Source of the DNA: Gordoniibacillus chartarius | Lineage (GTDB): Bacteria > Bacillota > Bacilli > Paenibacillales > NBRC-103111 | DNA: 64,000 nt | Direction: 5' to 3' | NCBI RefSeq assembly: GCF_042432825.1 | Contig: NZ_JBHLWN010000067.1 | Location: 1 to 64,000, forward strand | Part shown: one piece after another, positions 1-9,053 of the stretch | How positions within the stretch are numbered: the first letter of the stretch is position 1 | Layout: each line of letters starts with the position of its first letter | Notes under the pieces: model-generated | What the model was told of the DNA's origin: nothing | Database searches by the model: none | The model's input: only the letters and a program-made list of their open reading frames with translations | Translations under genes and position numbers: made by a program

Positions 1-16
1 TTGTACAAAATGAAAA

Positions 17-59
17 GAGGCTGCCCTCAGTCATCTACGATGACTTTTGGGACAGCCTC
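17..59 (-). terminator. Rho-independent terminator of the beta-trefoil gene
   Basis: Outer arms GAGGCTGCCC and GGGACAGCCTC enclose inner arms AGTCATC/GATGACT. Read on the minus strand the hairpin is followed by TTTTCATTTTGT. It lies about 75 bp past the stop of the minus-strand gene at 133-534. Confidence 0.7.
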
Positions 60-132
60 ATTGTATTCTTCCTAACCGCCTATCGGCCCCCGTGCACTTT
101 CGGCGAACTTGTCCGCCCGGTACCCTACCCTA

Positions 133-534
133 CTACAACAATTCTACGTTGATAGTCTCCCAAGGACCGCGCACGTTTCGGTTCGCAACTACGATACTAT
201 TTCCTCCGTTTTCGAAGCACACATATTGTCCATTGTGCGCCTGCAGGGATATGCGGTTATTTCCCAATTGCTCCAGCCGAAACAGCTCCCATGGTCCCAG
301 CTCCGTTCGATCGGCGACCAAGATTTGCCCCCCGCCGCCTTCGGCCGTCACGTAAAAGCGTTGATCATGTGTTTTTAGAAACACAATAAAGTTCAACGGG
401 TCATGAATGTACAACCAGAATGTTTCCCACGGTCCTCTCTGTGTTCGATTAGCAACAATAATGTTCCCGCCGCCGGACTCGTGGGTCATATAATATTTGG
501 AATCCCATGTTTTAAATGCAATTTGCAAAGGCAT
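133..534 (-). CDS. Single-domain beta-trefoil (fascin/actin-cross-linking-like) protein
   Basis: A protein of about 133 residues made of three repeats, each ending in GPWE (GPWETFW, GPWELFR, GPWETIN) and each with a 'D/N-x-x-Y' core, as expected for the three lobes of a beta-trefoil of the fascin-like type. No signal peptide or membrane segment is seen. Related domains bind sugars or proteins; the ligand here is unknown. The start is placed at the Met at 534 because GGAGGG lies 7 bases upstream; an in-frame ATG at 549 lacks such a site. It sits beside the glycosyltransferase locus, so a role in recognising the surface glycan is possible but is inference only. Confidence 0.75.
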   Translation of the reverse strand: MPLQIAFKTWDSKYYMTHESGGGNIIVANRTQRGPWETFWLYIHDPLNFIVFLKTHDQRFYVTAEGGGGQILVADRTELGPWELFRLEQLGNNRISLQAHNGQYVCFENGGNSIVVANRNVRGPWETINVELL

Positions 535-588
535 ATCCATTCCCTCCATTTTGCATGAATTCCCATCACAGCATGACCGGTGCGTTCA

Positions 589-1659
589 TCAAGGCTGCAT
601 TCTTATTTTGAGAAGCAGGCAGCATAGCTCATTGATATCAACAAGGCTATCATGAAAGCCTGCGTACCCTTGCGGATTGTAGGCTTTTGAAACTAATGTG
701 TAATAGTCAAGCTTGCAATGATGAGAGAGGACCCAGTATAGCGGCGAAACAAACGTTTCAGCAAATAGTTCTATGACCTTTGTTCCGGGCTGGGCGAAAG
801 TCAAGTTGGCCAATCCGGCACCATGGGGAGCGACAATCATCTCCGCCGAAGCGAATAACTGAATTTGCTCCTTCAATGTAAGCGCCCCCAGTGTGTAAAC
901 CTCAAAACCAAACCGCTGCAATACACCGATCACCTCATGCTCGTTGGCTATTCTGCGATACGCTGCATCCCCCCTGCTAATATAAATAGATTTGGAGCGC
1001 CGAAAATCCTTGGATGCGTACGGCAGCAGCTTCTTGCGAAGAAAATCGACTGTCCATTCGGAATACCCCACACGGTTCGGAAGAGAAGGAATCGCTAGTT
1101 GAGAAGCGGACCAATAGAATTGGTCGTCTGTATACACGACCTTCGACTCTTCGATTTTCAACAGCCTTAATACTTCGTCTAAAAAACGATGTTTCGTGCC
1201 GTTAAGAATATATTGATCGACACGAACTCCGCTTTTTCTAAGCAGCTCAAACCTGGCGATAATATCGTACAGCCAATGGAAATAATTTTGCGGGTCCCAG
1301 CAAGTGATAACCGCTGCCGTTCCATGAAAGCGGTCCATCTGCAGCGGTGTCCATGCATGAAACACTTCGTGCTGTCTAGGGTCAAAGTCATGATAAGTCG
1401 AAGCATCGTAAAGAAGGTGCACATTAGGCGTTAATACGGCCCCGCTTCTCCCCCACACCCTCCCCTCTGCGACGATGGATACGAAGGGGTTAGGCTCCCT
1501 ATATGCCATCTCGGTAAAAACGGGCTGATACAGGCCTTTAGAAGGCGATAAGCGGCAATGCGCTGCAAGATTCAAATCCATCGTCATATTTTCAGGATAT
1601 TTGCTTCGAGAACTATGGACCCATTCTTGAACGGTACAATATCCGAGCGGCCTGCTCAT
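589..1659 (-). CDS. Glycosyltransferase family 61 (DUF563) protein
   Basis: A 356-residue protein with the GT61/DUF563 hallmarks: a central NYFHWLYD motif (about residue 126), an ISRGDAAYRR segment near residue 230, and the C-terminal APHGAGLANLTFA motif followed by VIELFAE. GT61 enzymes transfer sugars, often xylose or GlcNAc, from nucleotide donors. The start has GGGAGG 6 bases upstream. It is divergent from a clear paralogue at 1915-3231 (shared HWLYD, ISRG and HGAGLANLTF blocks) but lacks that protein's basic N-terminal extension. UDP-xylose genes lie next door, so a xylosyl donor is plausible. The acceptor cannot be told. Confidence 0.85.
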   Translation of the reverse strand: MSRPLGYCTVQEWVHSSRSKYPENMTMDLNLAAHCRLSPSKGLYQPVFTEMAYREPNPFVSIVAEGRVWGRSGAVLTPNVHLLYDASTYHDFDPRQHEVFHAWTPLQMDRFHGTAAVITCWDPQNYFHWLYDIIARFELLRKSGVRVDQYILNGTKHRFLDEVLRLLKIEESKVVYTDDQFYWSASQLAIPSLPNRVGYSEWTVDFLRKKLLPYASKDFRRSKSIYISRGDAAYRRIANEHEVIGVLQRFGFEVYTLGALTLKEQIQLFASAEMIVAPHGAGLANLTFAQPGTKVIELFAETFVSPLYWVLSHHCKLDYYTLVSKAYNPQGYAGFHDSLVDINELCCLLLKIRMQP

Positions 1660-1914
1660 GTCGAACCTCCCTTCGGCAATTTCTTGCCATCCTCTTTTTC
1701 TATCGAGAGATAATAGACATTGTATTCAAGCTTCGCTTTATTGGATTAGACTGCTCTCCTTGATAGATTTGTAGAATCGCTAGAAATAAAAAAGACGGGC
1801 TTGTCCATAGAGAGATGTTACTTACCCATTTTGCCGTCCATTGGGCATTTTGCCGCTCCTGCCCCGGGTCATTCGCATAAACTGCATGTAAAATTCCGAA
1901 GACGGAGGTTGAGC

Positions 1915-3231
1915 ATGCAAACCAAACGAACGCGGGGAAAACAAGCTTCCAATACTAGAAGAAACAAACAAGTGAAATCCATCAAGAAGCGCACCAAACC
2001 AACCGGGGGCCGCCGAAAAAAAACGAAACGCCGGAACCCGCTGCGCCAAACGAGGTCTCTGAAGCTGAAGAAAAAAAAGAAAAAGGCGGCTAGGCGAAGA
2101 AGAAAGGCTTCTTCTCCGCAGCCCGCCGTTCTTATCGAACCGGGGCGTCCCGTTCGATACGCCGATACGGCGCCGTATGTCAGCGAATGGATCCACAATG
2201 GAAACAAGGACTGTTATTTTACAATCCTGTATCCCGACCAGTCCCGGTATTTCGCGACCGCCAAAGCGATCCACGCTCCCGAGTTTCATGAAACCAACCA
2301 AGTTTGGGGCCACAGCTTTGCCGCCGTTATTCCCCAAGGAAGAATGTGGGGGCCGCATGGGCATGTGATCACAGCGGACAACACCCTGTTATCGGATGTT
2401 TCTCTCGACTTTCCAACAGGCAAAAATCCGGAGTTTCATCCCGCGATGACGAATTGGGAGCCATATCCCCTTATGGATACGTCCGGGACCGTCGCCGCTT
2501 TGGCCTTCTGTACCGCAGACAATTACTGGCACTGGCTGTACGACGTGCTTACCCGCATTCATCTGCTGAGAGTGGCCGGTATTCATGTCGACAAGTACGC
2601 CGTTAATTTGTCAAGCTCGCGTCCCTTCCAACTAGCAACCTTATATATGTTGGGCATACAACCGGAGCAAATCATTCTCGCCCACCCGCAATTTCACCTT
2701 CGAGCAGAGAAGCTGGCCGTAGCATCGGCGCAAGAGAATCAAAACTACCCGCAATGGACAATAGATTGGCTGCGCGAGGAATTGCTGTATAAGCAAAATC
2801 TCCACACCAATATCGGTGCCGGCAATGAGCGCATATACATCAGTCGCGGCAACCAACCGCGAAGGCGAATTGAGAACGAACAAGAAATCATGGATCTGCT
2901 GTCTGCTTACGGCTTCCGCATCTGCGCTCTCGAGGACATCCCGGTCGAGCAGCAAATTCAGCTTTTCCATTCGGCGCAGGTGATTGTTGCTCCTCACGGT
3001 GCGGGGCTTGCCAATCTGACATTTTGCCGGCCTCAGACCAGGGTGTTGGAGCTATTCGGGGAAAACTTTAAACCCAATTTATATTGGAAGCTTAGCAATA
3101 TGGGAGGACTGGACTACTATCACCTGATCTGCCGTAGCGTCGGCCCCTCGGACACGGGCTATGTCGGCGACGAGAACATTTATGTCGACCGCAACCATCT
3201 GGAGCAATCGCTGCAATTCATGGGACTGTGA
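1915..3231 (+). CDS. GT61 glycosyltransferase with a polybasic N-terminal extension
   Basis: A 438-residue protein. Residues 1-67 are about half Lys/Arg (33 by count), including a run of six Lys and a run of four Arg. A normal GT61 domain follows, with NYWHWLYD, ISRGNQPRRRIENE and APHGAGLANLTFC motifs and an ELFGE tail. The start at 1915 is chosen because GGAGG lies 6-7 bases upstream; an in-frame ATG farther up (1801) has no ribosome site. The basic arm is low-complexity and not part of the GT61 fold. It could bind an anionic surface such as teichoic acid or phosphorylated coat protein. It is paralogous to the 589-1659 gene. A terminator follows at once. Confidence 0.85.
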   Translation: MQTKRTRGKQASNTRRNKQVKSIKKRTKPTGGRRKKTKRRNPLRQTRSLKLKKKKKKAARRRRKASSPQPAVLIEPGRPVRYADTAPYVSEWIHNGNKDCYFTILYPDQSRYFATAKAIHAPEFHETNQVWGHSFAAVIPQGRMWGPHGHVITADNTLLSDVSLDFPTGKNPEFHPAMTNWEPYPLMDTSGTVAALAFCTADNYWHWLYDVLTRIHLLRVAGIHVDKYAVNLSSSRPFQLATLYMLGIQPEQIILAHPQFHLRAEKLAVASAQENQNYPQWTIDWLREELLYKQNLHTNIGAGNERIYISRGNQPRRRIENEQEIMDLLSAYGFRICALEDIPVEQQIQLFHSAQVIVAPHGAGLANLTFCRPQTRVLELFGENFKPNLYWKLSNMGGLDYYHLICRSVGPSDTGYVGDENIYVDRNHLEQSLQFMGL

Positions 3232-3239
3232 TGACGATT

Positions 3240-3276
3240 AGACTGTCTAGGCAACACCTAGCCAGTCTATTATTTT
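3240..3276 (+). terminator. Rho-independent terminator after the GT61 gene
   Basis: AGACTG-T-CTAGG pairs with CCTAG-C-CAGTCT across a CAACA loop and is followed by TATTATTTTT. It ends the plus-strand GT61 transcript and overlaps the 3' end of the convergent epimerase gene. Confidence 0.8.
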
Positions 3277-4223
3277 TCCCGCTCCAATACACTTGCAAAA
3301 TAATCGATGGTGTGCTGCAATCCTTCTGCGATCTTTACGCTAGGCTGCCAGTTCAACATGGCGGCGGCAAGACCGATATCCGGCCTTCTTCTGACGGGGT
3401 CGTCGGCAGGCAGCGGACGGTGAACGATCTTTGACCGGCTATTCGTCAACCGGATTATCCGTTCAGCAAGCTCTTTGACGGTATATTCCTCGGGATTCCC
3501 TAAATTTACGGGGCCGACAAACGAATTCGAGCTGTTCATCATCCGAACGATTCCTTCAATTAAGTCGGTGACATAACAGAAAGACCGGGTTTGGCTTCCA
3601 TCGCCATACAGCGTAATGTCGTCGCCGCTCAGCGCTTGCACAATAAAGTTGCTGACCACCCTGCCGTCATCCTTATTCATTCGGGGACCATACGTATTGA
3701 ATATGCGAACGACTTTGACTGGGACTTGATACATACGGTTGTATTCGTAAAACAACGTCTCGGCCGCTCGTTTTCCCTCATCATAGCATGCACGCGGTCC
3801 AACTACGTTCACATTCCCGTTGTAGCTTTCCGTCTGGGGATGAACCGCCGGATCTCCATACACTTCGCTTGTCGAGGCGAATAAGATTCGCGCGGATCGC
3901 GCTCGTGCTAACTCCAGCATGTTCAAGCTTCCCAGCAGCGACGTCTTCAACGTCATCACCGGGTCTTTCTGATAATGCTTGGGCGATGCCGGACATGCCA
4001 GATGATAAATTTGGTCGGCGTCCAAATCGATCGGAACGCTGACATCGTGCTGGATAAACGTAAAGTTAGGATGACCGGTCAATCCTTTGAGGTTATCGAC
4101 CGTTCCGGTATATAAATTGTCCAAAGCGATAACGTCATGACCGGACGCCAGCAGCCTCTCGCACAAAAACGAGCCCAGAAAGCCTGCGCCTCCCGTAACT
4201 ACGATTTTCATTCGTGCTCCCAT
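3270..4223 (-). CDS. UDP-glucuronate decarboxylase (UDP-xylose synthase), SDR family
   Basis: A 317-residue extended short-chain dehydrogenase. It shows the Rossmann motif GGAGFLG near residue 11, a HLACPASP block, the catalytic Ser in STSEVYG and the YxxxK motif within GPRACYDEGKR, the last block typical of UDP-xylose synthases. It would convert UDP-glucuronate to UDP-xylose in the cytosol with bound NAD. It lies directly downstream of UDP-glucose dehydrogenase, which makes its substrate. The ATG at 4223 has AGGGAGGAAGG upstream; a second ATG at 4211 overlaps the dehydrogenase stop as ATGA and has its own GGGAG. Either start keeps the whole fold. Confidence 0.88.
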   Translation of the reverse strand: MGARMKIVVTGGAGFLGSFLCERLLASGHDVIALDNLYTGTVDNLKGLTGHPNFTFIQHDVSVPIDLDADQIYHLACPASPKHYQKDPVMTLKTSLLGSLNMLELARARSARILFASTSEVYGDPAVHPQTESYNGNVNVVGPRACYDEGKRAAETLFYEYNRMYQVPVKVVRIFNTYGPRMNKDDGRVVSNFIVQALSGDDITLYGDGSQTRSFCYVTDLIEGIVRMMNSSNSFVGPVNLGNPEEYTVKELAERIIRLTNSRSKIVHRPLPADDPVRRRPDIGLAAAMLNWQPSVKIAEGLQHTIDYFASVLEREK

Positions 4224-5551
4224 GACGCCTTCCTCCCTATGGAATAGTGATGAAAGCCCGCATTCTTCATCTGCACCGGGTCGAATACGTTTCGGCCGTC
4301 AAATACGACCGGCTTGTTCATTGACTTCTTGACAAGGTCCATATCCGCCTTGCGGTAAACGTCCCAATCCGTCACGAGCATCAGTGCATGCGCTCCTTGT
4401 ACGGCTTCGTACGGATCATTGAAATATCGAATTCCGGGACGATCGCCGAATACTTGTTTGGCATGGGGAAGCGCAATAGGATCATGGATGGATACGGCGG
4501 CTCCCTCATTCAGCAAGCTCTTGATCAAATCTAGCGCCGGCGCTTCCCGAATGTCGTCGGTATCGGGCTTAAAGGCTACTCCCCATACGGTGATAGCTTT
4601 CCCTTCCAAGCTCCCGTGAAAATATTCGGCGACCTTAGCCAAAAATCGCTTTCGCTGTCTGCGATTGACTTCAACGGTTGCCTGCAGAATGGAGGAAGAA
4701 GCCTGGTACTCACGGGCGGTTGCCATTAAAGCCGCTACGTCCTTGGGGAAGCAAGAGCCCCCGTATCCTACACCCGCAGATAAAAAAAACGGGCCAATTC
4801 GATGATCGGATCCAATACCTAGACGCACCTTCTCGACGTCGGCCCCTGTCGCCTCGCAGAGCTCCGCGATTTCATTGATAAAGCTGATCCGCGACGCAAG
4901 CATGGCGTTAGCTGCGTATTTGGTCATCTCCGATGATCTCAAATCCATAACAATCAGCGAATGTCCCTTCTTCGTCAAAGGCTCATAGATTTGTTCCATG
5001 ACCCGCGCTGCTTGTTGCGACTCGATACCTACCACGATGCGGTCCGGCTGCAGGAAATCTTCGATCGCTTTACCTTCTCTCAAAAATTCGGGGTTGGATA
5101 CGACATCCGCAAGCTTCCTGGATAAGCCCCTGCTTTCAAGCTTAGCTTGGATTCGCTCCATAATAACTCGAGTCGTTCCGACCGGAACCGTCGATTTGGC
5201 GACAACGACCGTATAGCGGGTTATGAAATCGGCAATTTGATCCGCAGCTTGAAGAACAAAGCTCAGATCGGCCGTCCCGTCCGCTCCGGAAGGAGTACCG
5301 ACGGCGATGAAGATGGCAGCCGCATCTTCTGCCATTTCGGCGATCGAGGATCTGAACTGCAAGGTTCCCAGCGCACTATGCCGAGTAAGCAGAGGCTCAA
5401 GACCCGGCTCGTAAATAGGTGCTTGTCCGGACTGCAGAAGCTGGATCTTCGCAGTATTTTGGTCAATGCATGTGACTTCATGTCCCATTTCCGCCAAGCA
5501 AACGCCAGTAACCAGCCCGACATATCCTGTTCCTATTATGCCTATTTTCAT
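4208..5551 (-). CDS. ugd: UDP-glucose 6-dehydrogenase
   Basis: A 447-residue protein of the UDP-glucose/GDP-mannose dehydrogenase family. An N-terminal GTGYVG nucleotide site is followed by SNPEFLREG, the catalytic Cys in GGSCFPKD, and a C-terminal UDP-binding domain with GVAFKPDTDD and FDGRNVFDP. It oxidises UDP-glucose twice to UDP-glucuronate using NAD. AGGAGGG precedes the ATG. It forms a two-gene operon with the decarboxylase downstream (overlapping or near-overlapping), so the pair supplies UDP-glucuronate and UDP-xylose to the nearby GT61 enzymes. Family members include TuaD and YwqF of Bacillus; which one is closest cannot be told here. Confidence 0.92.
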   Translation of the reverse strand: MKIGIIGTGYVGLVTGVCLAEMGHEVTCIDQNTAKIQLLQSGQAPIYEPGLEPLLTRHSALGTLQFRSSIAEMAEDAAAIFIAVGTPSGADGTADLSFVLQAADQIADFITRYTVVVAKSTVPVGTTRVIMERIQAKLESRGLSRKLADVVSNPEFLREGKAIEDFLQPDRIVVGIESQQAARVMEQIYEPLTKKGHSLIVMDLRSSEMTKYAANAMLASRISFINEIAELCEATGADVEKVRLGIGSDHRIGPFFLSAGVGYGGSCFPKDVAALMATAREYQASSSILQATVEVNRRQRKRFLAKVAEYFHGSLEGKAITVWGVAFKPDTDDIREAPALDLIKSLLNEGAAVSIHDPIALPHAKQVFGDRPGIRYFNDPYEAVQGAHALMLVTDWDVYRKADMDLVKKSMNKPVVFDGRNVFDPVQMKNAGFHHYSIGRKASWEHE

Positions 5552-5751
5552 TTCTACCCTCCTAACATAACGCTTGGAATACTATATGTTCCGCTGGCGT
5601 TTGGCGTAAGGGCTATTTTCCATCGCATATATCCGCCTGATTCTTCAAATTTGGACATATAGTAGGGTTCACTTCTCCCCTGTCTTCATAAGCTATCGCA
5701 GGAAACAGACTTTCGACAACTTGGCCCACAGAATTTAAGGAGGGATTATTG

Positions 5752-6996
5752 TTGATCATCACGACCGTGTCCAGCGCCGCCTATCTGAAGAAAGCCATGT
5801 TAATGGCTAAGTCGGCCAAAAGGCATATTCCCAATTGTAAAGTGATTGTCGGCTTGATCGAGGAAAGCATTCCGGAGGGCTGCGCTCAGCTGCCGTATAT
5901 CGATGAAATCGTTTTGGGCAAGCATATTTGCCCGTATCCGAATTTTCACAAATTTATATTTCAGTACAACGCTTGGGAGGGAATCAATTCTTGCAAGGCG
6001 CAGCTATTAAAATACGCCTATCAAACCCACAGCTATGAGAATACGTTCGTTCATATGGATACCGACATGTATGTGTTCGGCAATTTTGATGAGCTGGAGG
6101 AAATCCTGAATCAATACAAGATCGTAGTTACTCCCCACTATTCGTATTCTCCCGAACCGTTTCGTCCTTCCGAATTGAAATTCTATCGCTACTACGGGGC
6201 GATCAACGGAGGCTTTATAGCCTTTAGGCGGGATTCCGCTGCAGAAAGCTTCATCGACTGGTGGACGCGCAGAGTTGAGAATTACGGGTATTTAAGCGAT
6301 AAGGACGGTTTATTTTCGGATCAAACCTGGCTTCAATACGCTCCTGTTTTCTTTGATCAAGCTTTGGTGCTTCGTCATCCCGGCTACAATCTTGCACCTT
6401 GGAATTTATCCGAACGCAAGCTGTCCGTTCTGAACTATTTTCAGTATCTGACCAACAACCTCCCCGTAAGAGCGTTTCATATGTCCGGTATTAACTCTCA
6501 CTTTATTGACTATGTCAACCAGCAGCCTGAAGAACAGCAGCAAATCGCGAACGAAATTCGGAATATGTATCTGTATGAGCTGCAATCGCTCGGGTATTCC
6601 CAGCTCGACGGAATCGAATGGTCTTATGAAAGGTATCATGACGGCTCCCACATCGACTACAAAGCCAGAGCAGCCCTGCGTGAGCGGTATTACCACGATC
6701 AGTCTATTGCGGACCCCTTCGCACTATCCAATGCCTTCTTTATTCCGGAAACGGACAATACCGAAGCTGCTGCAACCGTTACGAAGAGTAGAAATCAACG
6801 AATCCGCCGAAAAAAAAGAAGGCCGGTCGCGAAGCGCCTGAACAAAAATACGAAAAAGCTTCGGAAATCTATGGCTTCCAGATCTCTTCAAAGAGCCGGA
6901 CGAAAGAAAGCTGTCTCCCTCGAGAGCAGAAGAACGGCAAGAAAGCGGACGCGTCTCAAGAGCCCGTTACGGAAACGAACCGGCAAAAAAGCATAA
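5752..6996 (+). CDS. GT8-like nucleotide-sugar transferase with a polybasic C-terminal tail
   Basis: A protein of about 414 residues. The N-terminal 270 residues look like a GT-A glycosyltransferase: the HMDTDMYVFG segment near residue 101 carries a DxD-type metal site, followed by GAINGGFIAFRR and a conserved SDQTWLQY block. The last 72 residues hold about 33 Lys/Arg in short clusters separated by Ser/Thr, unlike the acidic-balanced catalytic part. The start is TTG; AAGGAGGG lies 7 bases before the TTG at 5752, and a second TTG at 5749 is only 4 bases away. It sits alone between divergent ugd and the rfb operon. The tail parallels the N-terminal arm of the GT61 gene at 1915. Acceptor and donor are unknown. 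Confidence 0.8.
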   Translation: MIITTVSSAAYLKKAMLMAKSAKRHIPNCKVIVGLIEESIPEGCAQLPYIDEIVLGKHICPYPNFHKFIFQYNAWEGINSCKAQLLKYAYQTHSYENTFVHMDTDMYVFGNFDELEEILNQYKIVVTPHYSYSPEPFRPSELKFYRYYGAINGGFIAFRRDSAAESFIDWWTRRVENYGYLSDKDGLFSDQTWLQYAPVFFDQALVLRHPGYNLAPWNLSERKLSVLNYFQYLTNNLPVRAFHMSGINSHFIDYVNQQPEEQQQIANEIRNMYLYELQSLGYSQLDGIEWSYERYHDGSHIDYKARAALRERYYHDQSIADPFALSNAFFIPETDNTEAAATVTKSRNQRIRRKKRRPVAKRLNKNTKKLRKSMASRSLQRAGRKKAVSLESRRTARKRTRLKSPLRKRTGKKA

Positions 6997-7167
6997 CGCG
7001 CTGTGCAGCTGTCTTCGATATGTTCGTCCACTCTTCTACAATTCAACGCTCTTACAAAGCCTTGAAATATGAAAATAGACAAATACTAGGGTTCCCGTTT
7101 CCAAGCATGCACATAAACTGGTACAAACCAGCTTGAACCATACTACAACTGGAAAGGAGCTCACGCC

Positions 7168-7959
7168 GTGCGTTCAAATTCAACCATGAAAGTAGTCATC
7201 CTGGCAGGCGGCTACGGTACTAGACTAAGCGAAGAAACCTCCGTCAAGCCTAAGCCTATGGTGGAAATCGGCGGCAGACCGATTTTGTGGCATATCATGA
7301 AGCTGTACTCCCGATGGGGGTTTCAAGACTTTGTCATTTGTCTGGGTTATAAAGGGGATGTGATCAAGGAGTATTTCGAGAGGTATTATATCAACCAATC
7401 CGATGTTACCTTTGATTACAATGAACAGGACTGCAAAATCATCCACAACTATCATGGCGAGCCTTGGAAAGTAACGTTAGTATTCACAGGGGAAGACACG
7501 ATGACCGGCGGACGCGTAAAAAGAATCGCACCGTATATCGGCAGCCAGCCATTCCTGTTGACATATGGTGACGGCCTGTCTGACGTCAATATAGGCGCGC
7601 TCGTCGACTACCATTTCTCTCACGGCAGGCTGGCTACCGTTACGACGGTGCAGCCATCCGGACGCTTCGGGTCCCTGCGTCTCGACGAACATGATGAAGT
7701 CGAAGAGTTCGTCGAGAAGCCTAAAGGGGACGGAGGCTGGATTAACGGCGGATTTTTCGTAATGAGTCCTGAGGTGTTCGAATTGATTGACGGGGATGAA
7801 ACCGTTCTGGAGAAGGAGCCGTTAGAGCGCCTGGTGAACCTGCGGCAATTGATGGCGTTCCGTCATACCGGCTTCTGGCATCCGATGGATACATTGCGCG
7901 ACAAAATGGTTCTGGAGAAGCTTTGGAGCAGTGGTAACGCTCCGTGGAAAACATGGTAG
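7168..7959 (+). CDS. rfbF: Glucose-1-phosphate cytidylyltransferase
   Basis: A 263-residue nucleotidyltransferase with the N-terminal signature LAGGYGTRLSEET followed by KPKPMVEIGG. The later DGLSDVN and GGWINGGFFV blocks are typical of RfbF/DdhA. It makes CDP-glucose from CTP and glucose-1-phosphate, the first step toward CDP-deoxyhexoses. The start is GTG at 7168 with GGAAAGGAG upstream; an internal Met seven codons in is also possible. Its end overlaps the start of rfbG by up to 16 bases, so the two are translated from one message. Confidence 0.92.
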   Translation: MRSNSTMKVVILAGGYGTRLSEETSVKPKPMVEIGGRPILWHIMKLYSRWGFQDFVICLGYKGDVIKEYFERYYINQSDVTFDYNEQDCKIIHNYHGEPWKVTLVFTGEDTMTGGRVKRIAPYIGSQPFLLTYGDGLSDVNIGALVDYHFSHGRLATVTTVQPSGRFGSLRLDEHDEVEEFVEKPKGDGGWINGGFFVMSPEVFELIDGDETVLEKEPLERLVNLRQLMAFRHTGFWHPMDTLRDKMVLEKLWSSGNAPWKTW

Positions 7960-9053
7960 CTGCCATCAATTCCTCGTTCTGGTCCGGAAAACGGGTGTTG
8001 ATTACCGGTCACACCGGCTTCAAGGGCTCTTGGCTCACCTTGTGGCTCCATGCGATGGGGGCCGTTGTCGCCGGTTATTCCCTGCCGCCGAATACGAAGC
8101 CTTCTATGTTTGAACTGTGCGGGCTGTCGGCGCTTGCAGCCAATTACTATGCCGACGTTAGAAATGCAGCCGCCCTGCAAGCCGCCATTGCCGAATTCCG
8201 TCCGGAAGTCATCGTTCACATGGCTGCCCAGCCGCTCGTCCGGGCGTCGTATGAACATCCTGTGAACACCTATGAAGTCAATGTCATGGGTACAGTCAAC
8301 CTGTTCGAGGCGATCAGACTCGCGGTCATGAACGGAGTACCTGTCAAAGCCGTCTTGAACGTCACGACAGACAAAGTTTATGACAATAAGGAGTGGGCAT
8401 GGGGATACAGGGAATTCGAGCCGCTAGGCGGCTACGACCCTTATGCGAGCAGCAAGGCCTGCTCCGAACTCGTCACTTCCTCTTATCGCAGTTCGTATTT
8501 TCACCCCGACCGCTATGAAGAACACGGGGTCGCGGTTGCTTCCGCCCGGGCCGGTAACGTCATCGGAGGCGGAGATTGGGCTAAGGACCGTCTCATTCCC
8601 GATTTGATCGACGCCTTTCACCGGGGCGAGACGATCACGCTCCGCAACCCCGATGCCATACGGCCGTGGCAGCACGTGATGGAGCCTTTGAGAGGCTATG
8701 TTATGCTGCTGCAGAAGCTTCTGACCGATGGACCGCGCTTCGCTTCTGCGTGGAATTTCGGCCCGGACGACGATGACGCCGTGAGTGTCCGGAGTGTGTT
8801 TGAACTGCTCGGCTCCCACTTGGGGATGGACGTTCGCTACGACACGCCTCCCGGCAATCAGCCCCATGAGCACCGGTTCCTAAAGCTCGATTGCTCCAAA
8901 TCGAAAACAGAGCTGAATTGGAAGCCGATATGGAGCATCCGGACCGCTGTTGAGAAAATAGCCGACTGGGATAAAGCTTACCGGACAGGTATGGATATGA
9001 GAACCTTCACCTTGCGGCAAATCCGCCAATATATGCGTGATTGTAATGATTGA
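7944..9053 (+). CDS. rfbG: CDP-glucose 4,6-dehydratase
   Basis: A 369-residue SDR protein with GHTGFKGSWL as the nucleotide site, TTDKVYDN, and the catalytic YASSK (in DPYASSKACSE), all typical of RfbG/DdhB. It turns CDP-glucose into CDP-4-keto-6-deoxyglucose. The predicted GTG start at 7944 overlaps rfbF; an ATG at 7953 is an equally good start, and neither has a strong ribosome site, as expected for coupled translation. It is the middle gene of a three-gene operon. No 3-dehydratase (RfbH/DdhC) gene lies in the locus, so a 3,6-dideoxy sugar is not expected from these genes alone. Confidence 0.92.
   Translation: MENMVAAINSSFWSGKRVLITGHTGFKGSWLTLWLHAMGAVVAGYSLPPNTKPSMFELCGLSALAANYYADVRNAAALQAAIAEFRPEVIVHMAAQPLVRASYEHPVNTYEVNVMGTVNLFEAIRLAVMNGVPVKAVLNVTTDKVYDNKEWAWGYREFEPLGGYDPYASSKACSELVTSSYRSSYFHPDRYEEHGVAVASARAGNVIGGGDWAKDRLIPDLIDAFHRGETITLRNPDAIRPWQHVMEPLRGYVMLLQKLLTDGPRFASAWNFGPDDDDAVSVRSVFELLGSHLGMDVRYDTPPGNQPHEHRFLKLDCSKSKTELNWKPIWSIRTAVEKIADWDKAYRTGMDMRTFTLRQIRQYMRDCND

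Noticed and set aside
1801..1914. Upstream extension of the basic-tailed GT61 protein
   Set aside because: No ribosome site before 1801, while GGAGG is well placed before the ATG at 1915.
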